Origin: JBBREP01 sp036501845
GTDB taxonomy: Bacteria; Actinomycetota; Acidimicrobiia; IMCC26256; PALSA-610
Direction of reading: 5' to 3'
Assembly (NCBI GenBank): GCA_036501845.1
Contig: DASXZO010000005.1
Location: 1 to 28,266, forward strand
Length of the DNA stretch: 28,266 bases
Part shown: positions 14,593 through 20,943 of the stretch, piece after piece
How positions within the stretch are numbered: position 1 is the stretch's first letter
How the letters are laid out: each line of letters begins with the position of its first letter
The notes under the pieces: model-generated
Databases searched by the model: none
Told to the model about the DNA's origin: nothing
Seen by the model: only the letters and a program-made list of their open reading frames with translations
Translations under genes and position numbers: made by a program

Positions 14593-15563
14593 CACACACC
14601 TACCTGTTCCTGCGCCCGCTCATGGCGGCGCCACGCATTGTTCGTGATGGGTCGGCCGTCGGCGCGAGTCACGCGCGCGGCCGCGCCGAATTGATCGACG
14701 AGATCGATGCCGCGCGCACCCCGCACGATGCACGCCTTGGTCAGCACTTCGGCACGCCAGGCTTCACGGGCGATCACCGTGGCGCCGACGACACCACGGT
14801 CGGTGCTCGCACCCGTTGCCGGATCGATCAGATGGTGCACCCGCGTGCCGCCGCGCTCCCAGCTCCGCCGTTCGGTGCTGCTCGTGGCGAGGCCGCCGTC
14901 GACGAGCGCCACACGCGTGACGGTTTCGCCCGTGAACGGATCGTCGACGTCGACATGCCAGCAGTCGGCATCGTCGGGCGCACCGACCACGCGCAGGTCG
15001 CCGCCCAGGTTGACGAGCGCGCCCTGTGCGCCGGCCGCGAGCAGTTCCTCGGCCACGATGTCGGCGGCGAGACCCTTGCCGATGCCGCCGGGATCGATGC
15101 GCACGCCATCGGGCAACCACACCAACCCCGACTTCGGCGACACCGTCACCTCGCCAAACCGCGCCACTTCGCCCGGGCGTCGTTTGGGTGCCGTATAGGG
15201 GTCCGAAACGACGCCCGTGAGATCCGGGACGGCGGCGACCACGTCGCGGAAGTCGCGGTCGTAGCCGAGGGCTTCGAGGTCGGAGAGGATCGTGGGGTCG
15301 TAGGCGCCGTGGGTGACGCTGAAGCCCACGCGCATCGTCTCGACGAGGCGAACGGTGTCGGCCGACACGATCGCGGGCGAACCTGGCGCGGCGTTGAGCC
15401 GGTTGAGCTCGCTCGCATCACGGAAACGGCTCCAGCGGTCTTCGAGCTGTTCGGTGCGCGCGGCGGCGTGCGCAAGCAGGCGCCGCGTCGTGGTCTCGTT
15501 GTCGGCGAACACGAGTACGTGCGCATGTGTGCCCATGGCCGGGAACCGCGAGTCGGCGCGCAT
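14592..15563 (-). CDS. apbE: FAD:protein FMN transferase (ApbE)
   Basis: 323 residues from the ATG at 15563; a GGGAG Shine-Dalgarno lies 6 bases upstream inside the end of the preceding small gene, and the protein opens with the family start RFPAMGTHAHVLVF. Other ApbE motifs: SRFRDASELNRLN (about 45-57), the Mg/FAD-binding DPGGIGKGLAAD, GALVNLGGDLRV, and HHLIDPATG. ApbE attaches FMN to a Thr/Ser of FMN-binding domain proteins through a phosphoester bond. No signal peptide or lipobox is visible, unlike many Gram-negative ApbE proteins, so it may act in the cytoplasm. It lies between a small Gly-rich membrane protein and the ferric-reductase-like gene, overlapping the latter by one base. The flavinylated partner is not obvious in the window. 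Confidence 0.92.
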   Translation of the reverse strand: MRADSRFPAMGTHAHVLVFADNETTTRRLLAHAAARTEQLEDRWSRFRDASELNRLNAAPGSPAIVSADTVRLVETMRVGFSVTHGAYDPTILSDLEALGYDRDFRDVVAAVPDLTGVVSDPYTAPKRRPGEVARFGEVTVSPKSGLVWLPDGVRIDPGGIGKGLAADIVAEELLAAGAQGALVNLGGDLRVVGAPDDADCWHVDVDDPFTGETVTRVALVDGGLATSSTERRSWERGGTRVHHLIDPATGASTDRGVVGATVIAREAWRAEVLTKACIVRGARGIDLVDQFGAAARVTRADGRPITNNAWRRHERAQEQVGV

Positions 15564-15564
15564 C

Positions 15565-15861
15565 TCAGCTCCCACCCGATCGGGTGTGCGACTGCGTTGC
15601 GCCGCCACCGTCGAACGAGGAACCGCCGCCACCCTGGAAGCCATCGCCGTTCGGCGCGGTGGCGTTCCACCCGCCGTCGCCCGAGCCGAACTGCGAGTTG
15701 GCCGGCGCAGTACTCGCAGTGCTGGGAGTGGTGGCCGCGTTGGCGGGCTGGGTGGCGCTCTTGGTGGACGTGGCGATACCGATGGCCGCGCCCACGAAGG
15801 CGGCGACGCTCGCGGCACCGACGGCTTGGCGGACGTTGCGGGCAGGGTGCTTGGCGCTCAC
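15565..15861 (-). CDS. Small single-pass membrane protein with Gly-rich tail, apbE-linked
   Basis: 98 residues, GTG start at 15861. A basic N-terminus (MSAKHPARNVRQ) precedes one hydrophobic helix (about 13-31), followed by a Thr/Ala/Ser-rich stretch and a Gly-rich C-terminus (about 58-98) with an NAT and a GGGATQS sequence. No known domain. Its TGA stop is separated from the apbE ATG by one base and it carries the apbE ribosome site, so the two are clearly co-translated. The tail is predicted to be extracytoplasmic. A short G-A-T motif is the core of ApbE target sites (usually D-x-x-S/T-G-A-T), and this tail has a rough version of it (D-G-G-G-A-T), but without a folded FMN-binding domain a flavin acceptor role is only speculation. 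Confidence 0.7.
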   Translation of the reverse strand: MSAKHPARNVRQAVGAASVAAFVGAAIGIATSTKSATQPANAATTPSTASTAPANSQFGSGDGGWNATAPNGDGFQGGGGSSFDGGGATQSHTRSGGS

Positions 15862-15958
15862 TCGACCATCATCGGTCCCGATCCTTGGAAGCGCCTTGGC
15901 GGCGGCTCCCGATATTTCAGGAACGCCTCAGCGCTCCCTGGCCGCAGGGCGGCGGTGA

Positions 15959-17044
15959 TCAGGGTGCGAGCAGCAGCTCGGCCATCTGCACCGCGTTCAA
16001 TGCCGCGCCCTTGCGCAGGTTGTCGCCGGTGACCCAGATGTCGAGCGCGCCTGGGTTGGAGATGTCTTCGCGTACCCGCCCTACCAACACCGGGTCGATC
16101 CCTGCACCTTCGAGTGCGGTGGGGGCCCCGTCGCCGTCGCCGACCAACGTGACGCCGGGTGCATCGCGCAGCAGCGCGACGGCTTCGGCCTTGCTCATCG
16201 GCCGCTCGAACTCGAGGTTCGCGGTCATCGAATGACCGACGTACACCGGCACCCGCACGCACGTGACCGTGATGCGAATGTCGTCGTCGTGGAGGATCTT
16301 GTGCGTCTCGCGCACGAGCTTCCACTCTTCCGACGTGTAACCGGCTTCCTTCACCGAACCGGCGAGCGGGATCGCGTTGCCCGCGATGGGTCGCGACCAC
16401 ACGGCTCCCGCCTCGAGCAGCTCCTCGTGCGTGCCGGCACGCCGCAGCTCCTCGGCTCGACCGGCGAATTTGGTCCACTGGCCGTCGAGCTCGTCGATGC
16501 CCGCCTGCCCGGCACCCGACGTGGCTTGATATGTGGACACGATCATGCGCGTGATCCGGTTCGAGCGATGCAACGGCGCGAGCGCGGCGACCAGCACCAT
16601 CGTGGTGCAGTTGGGGCACGACGCGATGTTGCGCGGGATGGCCCGCATGTCGTCGGGGTTGACCTCGCTTACCACGAGCGGCACGTCGGCTTCCATGCGG
16701 TACGCGGACGAGTTGTCGATCACCACCGCGCCGGCCGCGGCCGCCTTGGGCGACCACTCGAGCGAGATCGGGTCTTCCACGTCGACGATCACCAGGTCGA
16801 GGCCGTCGAAGCACCCGTCGCCGAGCGCCTGGCACACCACCTCACCGCCTGCGAAGGGCAGCGCGCGACCAACCGACCGCGACGACGCGAACACACGGAG
16901 CTCCGACAGGGGGAACGCGCGCTCCTCGAGAATGCGCAGCATTTCCGTGCCCACAAGGCCGGTGGCACCGATCAACCCCACCCGCACGGGCGTCCTGAGA
17001 CCCCGATTATCGGGGTCGGAGGACGCCCGTTGCGAGGGGGTCAT
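15959..17044 (-). CDS. asd: Aspartate-semialdehyde dehydrogenase
   Basis: 361 residues from the ATG at 17044. It catalyses NADPH-dependent reductive dephosphorylation of aspartyl-4-phosphate to aspartate semialdehyde, the second step towards Lys, Thr and Met. NADP-binding GATGLVG (26-32), active-site Cys146 in SCPNCTTM, TYQATSGAG (171-179), and the RxPVYVGHS segment with the catalytic His region are all present. Length is normal for the family. The start codon overlaps the lysC stop as ATGA, which supports this start over an upstream GTG-like extension and implies coupled translation. The cyclic order lysC then asd is common in actinobacteria. The 97-bp gap after it, before the small membrane protein gene, shows no clear terminator. 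Confidence 0.95.
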   Translation of the reverse strand: MTPSQRASSDPDNRGLRTPVRVGLIGATGLVGTEMLRILEERAFPLSELRVFASSRSVGRALPFAGGEVVCQALGDGCFDGLDLVIVDVEDPISLEWSPKAAAAGAVVIDNSSAYRMEADVPLVVSEVNPDDMRAIPRNIASCPNCTTMVLVAALAPLHRSNRITRMIVSTYQATSGAGQAGIDELDGQWTKFAGRAEELRRAGTHEELLEAGAVWSRPIAGNAIPLAGSVKEAGYTSEEWKLVRETHKILHDDDIRITVTCVRVPVYVGHSMTANLEFERPMSKAEAVALLRDAPGVTLVGDGDGAPTALEGAGIDPVLVGRVREDISNPGALDIWVTGDNLRKGAALNAVQMAELLLAP

Positions 17045-18258
17045 GCCGTTTCCAGCCCGAATGCGTTGTGCAGCGCCACCACCGCTCGCTCCACGTCGCC
17101 CTCGCGCACCACACACGAGATCCTGATCGTCGAGGTGCTGATCATCTCGATGTTGATGCCGTTGGTCGCAAGGGTCTCGAACATCGTGGCGGCCACGCCG
17201 GGGTGGGTCTTCATGCCCGCGCCCACGAGCGACACTCGCCCGACGTCGCTGTCGGTCTCGAAGCCGCCGGCGCCGATCTCACCGACGATCGCGGCCATCA
17301 CCGCCTCCATCTTGCCGAGCTCGAGGCGCGGGACCGTGAACGAGATGTCGGTGTGCCCCTCGGTCGACACGTTCTGCACGATCATGTCGACGTTGACCGT
17401 GGCGTCGGCGAGGGCACGGAACACCTTGCCCGCAACACCGGGCTTGTCGGGCACCTGCCCGATCGTGACCTTGGCCTCGGAGCTGTCGTGCGTGACCCCC
17501 GAGATGATCGCCTGCTCCATCGTGGGATCCTCCTCTTCGACCCAGGTGCCCGGTGCCCACGTGAAGCTCGACCGAACGTGGATGCGCACGCCGTGGTTGC
17601 GCGCGTATTCGACGGAACGCAGCGCGAGCACGCGCCCGCCGGTGGCCGCCATCTCGAGCATTTCCTCGAGCGTGATGCGCGGCTGCTTACGAGCCGACGG
17701 CACGATGCGCGGGTCGGCCGTGTACACGCCCTCGACGTCGGTGTAGATCTCGCACGCGGCGGCGCCGAAGCGCGCCGCGAGCGCGACCGCGGTGAGATCC
17801 GAAGCGCCGCGACCGAGCGTGACGATTTCCTTGTCGGTGCTCACACCCTGGAAGCCGGCGACGATCGCCACGTGACCGGCGTCGAGCGCCTCCCGGATGC
17901 GATCGCCCTTGATCTCGACAATCTTGGCGTTGCCGTGCTCGGTGTCGGTGACGATGCCGGCCTGGCTGCCTGTGAAGCTGCGGGCCGACACGCCCAGGTC
18001 GCACACGGCCATGGCCACGAGCGCGATCGAGATCCGCTCACCCGCAGTGAGCAGCATGTCGAGCTCGCGCCCGCCAGGGTCGCCCGCCACGTCGTGGGCC
18101 AGGCGCAGGAGGTCGTCGGTGGTCTTGCCCATGGCCGACACGGTGACGACCACCTCGTTGCCGGCTCGCGCGGTGCGCGCGATGTGATCGGCGACGGCCT
18201 TGATGCGGTCGGGGTCGCCCACCGACGTCCCGCCGTACTTCTGCACCACCAACGCCAC
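17041..18258 (-). CDS. lysC: Aspartate kinase (alpha subunit, with two ACT domains)
   Basis: 405 residues from the GTG at 18258, just before the conserved VVQKYGGTSVG; a TTG six codons upstream is possible. It phosphorylates aspartate to begin the Lys/Thr/Met pathway. The amino-acid kinase domain covers residues ~1-240 (KYGGTSVG, the SGSQAG-like FTGSQAG segment, TLGRGASDLTAV, and YTDVEGVYTADPR). Two ACT domains follow (about 260-330 and 340-405), the site of feedback control by Lys and/or Thr in related enzymes (for example SSEAKVTIGQVPDKPG). A strong internal ribosome site and ATG at 17520 match the known beta-subunit start of Corynebacterium/Bacillus LysC. Translationally coupled to asd by ATGA. 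Confidence 0.95.
   Translation of the reverse strand: MALVVQKYGGTSVGDPDRIKAVADHIARTARAGNEVVVTVSAMGKTTDDLLRLAHDVAGDPGGRELDMLLTAGERISIALVAMAVCDLGVSARSFTGSQAGIVTDTEHGNAKIVEIKGDRIREALDAGHVAIVAGFQGVSTDKEIVTLGRGASDLTAVALAARFGAAACEIYTDVEGVYTADPRIVPSARKQPRITLEEMLEMAATGGRVLALRSVEYARNHGVRIHVRSSFTWAPGTWVEEEDPTMEQAIISGVTHDSSEAKVTIGQVPDKPGVAGKVFRALADATVNVDMIVQNVSTEGHTDISFTVPRLELGKMEAVMAAIVGEIGAGGFETDSDVGRVSLVGAGMKTHPGVAATMFETLATNGINIEMISTSTIRISCVVREGDVERAVVALHNAFGLETA
17518..17534 (-). promoter_or_regulatory. Internal ribosome site and ATG for LysC beta subunit
   Basis: On minus, GAGGAGGA (17534-17527) lies 6-7 bases before an ATG (17520-17518), in frame with lysC, at Met247 of the 405-residue protein. 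Translation from here would give 159 residues containing only the two ACT domains, beginning MEQAIISG. This equals the beta subunit of heteromeric LysC in Corynebacterium and Bacillus, made from the same gene. It is one of the best Shine-Dalgarno matches in the window, although it also must code for Glu-Glu-Glu-Asp. Confidence 0.7.
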
Positions 18259-18338
18259 GAGCTTCAACGCTACCAACGGGGCTTTTGTGGGCTTCGATGC
18301 GTTTCAGGCGCGACATGTACGCGTCGATCAGTGCTTCG

Positions 18339-18344
18339 TAGAAT
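18339..18344 (+). promoter_or_regulatory. Candidate -10 for the cyclophilin gene
   Basis: TAGAAT, 38 bases upstream of the ATG at 18383, in the divergent spacer with lysC. There is no good -35 at 16-18 bp, so support is limited to the hexamer and its position. Confidence 0.25.
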
Positions 18345-18382
18345 CGGCCGCCGCCGATCGCCGACGATGGAGACAGCGCCAC

Positions 18383-19228
18383 ATGGCCAAGGCCGACAAG
18401 CGAGCTCGCAAGCGAGCAAATCAGGCCCAGGCCGCCGCGGCCCGTGCCGCCGCGGCGAAACGGAAGGCTCGCAATCGCCAGATTCTCTTCGGCGGAATCG
18501 GAATCGTGCTCGTCGTCGGAATCGTGGCGGTCGTCTCGGTGACCGGCGGCAGCAGCAAGAAGAACACGCCGAAGGTCGCCACGAAGAACACCGCGTCCAC
18601 CATCGCGCCGACCACCACCACGCCGACTCCCACCACTCTCGCCGCGCTCAAGGCCGGCTGTGTGGCGACGAAGCCGGCGAAGGCCGGCAACGGCAAGCAG
18701 TACAAGACCGCGCCGGCGATGACGATCGACCCGACGAAGACGTACACCGCAACGTTCGACACCACGTGCGGCAGCTTCACCGCGTCGCTCGACGCCAAGG
18801 ACTCACCGAAGGGCGTGAACAACTTCGTGTTCCTCGCGCGCGCCGGTTTCTACAACGGGCTCACGTGGCACCGAGTGGTGCAGAACTTCGTGATCCAGGG
18901 CGGCGACCCCACGGGAACCGGAAGCGGCGGTCCTGGCTACAGCGTGGTCACCGAAACGCCCAAGGCCGGCTACAAGACCGGCGACCTCGCGTGGGCAAAG
19001 ACCTCCAGCGATCCCGCGGGCACCGCAGGATCGCAGTTCTTCGTGACCACCGGAAGCCCGGCCGGGCTCAACCAGAAAACCGGCGCAACGTACGACTACG
19101 GGTATTTCGGCCACGTGACGACGGGTCTCGCCAACGCGCAGAAGCTGATGTCGTACTTCCCGTCCGGCGGTGACGGCGCGCCGACGCGGCCGCTCTACAT
19201 CTTCAGCGTGACGATCAACCAGTCGTAA
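18383..19228 (+). CDS. Membrane-anchored cyclophilin-type peptidyl-prolyl isomerase
   Basis: 281 residues from the ATG at 18383, with GGAGA upstream. Layout: a Lys/Arg/Ala-rich cytoplasmic segment (1-33), one transmembrane helix (34-54), a Thr/Pro-rich spacer (60-88), then the cyclophilin domain (about 105-280). The domain shows GVNNFVFLARAGFYNGLTWHRVVQNFVIQGGDP, with catalytic Arg164 in WHRV, and SQFFVTTGS, both in the usual order. It therefore probably catalyses proline isomerisation of exported proteins at the outer face of the membrane. This architecture is common in actinobacteria. It is divergent from lysC and its end overlaps the convergent S51-like gene by 14 bp. Confidence 0.9.
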   Translation: MAKADKRARKRANQAQAAAARAAAAKRKARNRQILFGGIGIVLVVGIVAVVSVTGGSSKKNTPKVATKNTASTIAPTTTTPTPTTLAALKAGCVATKPAKAGNGKQYKTAPAMTIDPTKTYTATFDTTCGSFTASLDAKDSPKGVNNFVFLARAGFYNGLTWHRVVQNFVIQGGDPTGTGSGGPGYSVVTETPKAGYKTGDLAWAKTSSDPAGTAGSQFFVTTGSPAGLNQKTGATYDYGYFGHVTTGLANAQKLMSYFPSGGDGAPTRPLYIFSVTINQS

Positions 19229-19940
19229 GCGCGGCGAGCGCACCGGCGCGGTGACGCTCGGGCGATCCGCCGCGCGTCGCGGTGGTGACCACCTCGCCGT
19301 CACCGAGCACCCGCCACCCGTTGGCGTCGCGCACCACTGCGGTGCCGTCGTCGATGCCCACAAGCGTCGCGTCGGGCGGTAACAGGTCGACGGCGCGCGC
19401 CCAGATGTGGTCGGGACGGTTGGTGTGGTGCGCGAACACCGCGGTGTGCGGCACCAAGCCGAGACCCACGGTGTACGCACCGCCGCGAGGATCGATCATG
19501 GGATCGCACAGCACGGTCGCTCCCGCGCCCGACGCCGCGAGCACCGAGCCGCGGCGATTGCCCCCCACGATCACGTCGAACAGCTGCGTGTCCTTCAACA
19601 CCGACCGCAAATGCATCGGTGAACCGTCGGCGACGTAGACGAGCTTGGCACTCTTGGCCAGCCGCACCTGCCCGTCGTCGTTGGCGTCACGCCGCGTGTA
19701 CACGTCGAGCGCGCGCACCGAGGCTCCGAGCGCGGCGAAGTGCGCCTCGGCCCGGGCCACCACGTGCTGCGGCTCCTCGTAGGCGGCCGCCGCGGCGATC
19801 AGGGTGACCTCGTCGGTGCCGGCCAGCTCGAGCAGCTCACGGTCGAGGGCCGCGGTCGCGTCGGTGAACTCACCGCCGCCGAGCAGCGCGAGCACACCCG
19901 CCGCTCGAACCGGCTTCGCCACCACCTTCCCCGTCGTCAT
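19215..19940 (-). CDS. S51/cyanophycinase-like, type-1 glutamine-amidotransferase fold protein
   Basis: 241 residues from the ATG at 19940 (an upstream extension is possible but unlike the family). The order of elements matches peptidase S51/cyanophycinase: LALLGGGEFTD, VTLIAAAAAYEEP, VYVADGSPMHL..L, a nucleophile-elbow region VLAASGAGATVL (133-144), and GLGLVPHTAVFAHH (159-172). In active members the elbow is GxSAGA; here it reads A-S-G-A-G-A, with Gly138 where the nucleophilic Ser should be and a Ser one residue earlier. It may be inactive or use the shifted Ser137. The soluble, cytoplasmic protein has no signal peptide. It is divergent from the dehydrogenase/mutase operon. Confidence 0.75.
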   Translation of the reverse strand: MTTGKVVAKPVRAAGVLALLGGGEFTDATAALDRELLELAGTDEVTLIAAAAAYEEPQHVVARAEAHFAALGASVRALDVYTRRDANDDGQVRLAKSAKLVYVADGSPMHLRSVLKDTQLFDVIVGGNRRGSVLAASGAGATVLCDPMIDPRGGAYTVGLGLVPHTAVFAHHTNRPDHIWARAVDLLPPDATLVGIDDGTAVVRDANGWRVLGDGEVVTTATRGGSPERHRAGALAALTTG

Positions 19941-19984
19941 CGAACGAGGGTACGCGGCCACCGGCGAGGCAGGGAGAAACGTCA

Positions 19985-20004
19985 CAAGTGGTCCTCACCA
20001 CTTG
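19985..20004. promoter_or_regulatory. Perfect 8+8 bp palindromic operator upstream of the hydroxybutyryl-CoA dehydrogenase gene
   Basis: CAAGTGGT (19985-19992) and ACCACTTG (19997-20004) are perfect inverted repeats around CCTC. The TGGT-N4-ACCA core resembles sites of GntR/FadR- or TetR-type acyl-CoA-responsive repressors, though the exact family cannot be decided. It lies 78 bp before the GTG at 20082 and 45 bp from the divergent S51-like start. It overlaps TTGGCC (20002-20007), a possible -35, with TAACCT (20027-20032) as a possible -10, so a bound repressor would block this promoter. Confidence 0.6.
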
Positions 20005-20081
20005 GCCCAGTTCATCTACGCGCCAGTAACCTCTTTCGACCTGCGCCGCAGCGGCGCGGGCAATCGCAAAGCGGGGTACGT

Positions 20082-20939
20082 GTGGCCATCAAGCGCGTTG
20101 GTGTCGTGGGTTCGGGCATCATGGGATCGGGGCTGGCCGAGGTGGCCGCGAAGTCGGGCTTCGAGGTGGTGCTCCGCAGCCGGGCGCAGTCGACCGCCGA
20201 CGCGATGATCGCCGGGCTCGAGAAGTCGCTCACCAAGCAAGTGGAGCGGGGCAAGCTCGCCGACGAAGAGCGCACCGCGGTGCTCGGTCGCGTGCAAGCC
20301 GTGAGTGACCTCGGTGAGCTCGCCGAGTGCGATCTCGTGATCGAGTCGATCGTCGAAGACTTGCAGACCAAAAAGCACCTCTTCACCGAGCTCGACCGCA
20401 TCTGCAAGGAAGGCGCGATCCTCGCCACGAACACGTCGACGCTGCCCGTGGTGGAGATGGCCATGAACACGGGCCGGCCCGACTCCGTGTGCGGCATCCA
20501 CTTCTTCAACCCCGCGCCGATGATGGCGCTCGTGGAAGTGGTGCGAGCCATCACCACGAGCGACGACACGATCGCCGCGGCCACCGAGTTCGCCACGACG
20601 TGCGGCAAGAACCCGGTGCAGGTGAAGGACCAGGCCGGCTTCATCGTGAACGCGCTGCTCTTCCCCTACCTCAACAACGCCGTGCGCCTCCTCGACGCGG
20701 GTGTGGCCACGCGCGACGACATCGACACCGCGATGAAGGGCGGCTGCAACTTCCCGATGGGCCCGCTCGAGCTGCTCGACCTCGTCGGCCTCGACACGAG
20801 CCTGTCGATCATCGAGGCGTTGTACGCCGAGTTCAAGGACGCGAACTACGCGCCGGCTCCCCTGCTTCGCCGCATGGTGAGCGCGGAGCGCCTCGGCCGC
20901 AAGACCAGCAGCGGCTTCTACGACTACCACCGCAAGTAG
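20082..20939 (+). CDS. 3-hydroxybutyryl-CoA dehydrogenase
   Basis: 285 residues from the GTG at 20082, which places the cofactor motif directly at the N-terminus. It oxidises (S)-3-hydroxyacyl-CoA with NAD(P) or runs in reverse. Rossmann motif GSGIMG (10-15); CDLVIESIVEDLQTKK (83-98) holds the conserved Glu; ATNTSTLPV (115-123); catalytic His140 in GIHFFNPAPMM; and the C-terminal helical domain with FIVNALLFPYLNNAVRLLD, FPMGPLELLDLVGLD and the ending GRKTSSGFYDY. This is the short, single-function PaaH/FadB2/Hbd form. Four bases separate it from the ethylmalonyl-CoA mutase gene, so the two form one operon. Supplying or consuming acetoacetyl-/3-hydroxybutyryl-CoA fits the ethylmalonyl-CoA pathway. 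Confidence 0.92.
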   Translation: MAIKRVGVVGSGIMGSGLAEVAAKSGFEVVLRSRAQSTADAMIAGLEKSLTKQVERGKLADEERTAVLGRVQAVSDLGELAECDLVIESIVEDLQTKKHLFTELDRICKEGAILATNTSTLPVVEMAMNTGRPDSVCGIHFFNPAPMMALVEVVRAITTSDDTIAAATEFATTCGKNPVQVKDQAGFIVNALLFPYLNNAVRLLDAGVATRDDIDTAMKGGCNFPMGPLELLDLVGLDTSLSIIEALYAEFKDANYAPAPLLRRMVSAERLGRKTSSGFYDYHRK

Positions 20940-20943
20940 CGAC

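Noticed and set aside
17068..19173. 701-codon plus-strand open frame
   Set aside because: Antisense to lysC and out of frame with the cyclophilin gene; both of those carry clear catalytic motifs.
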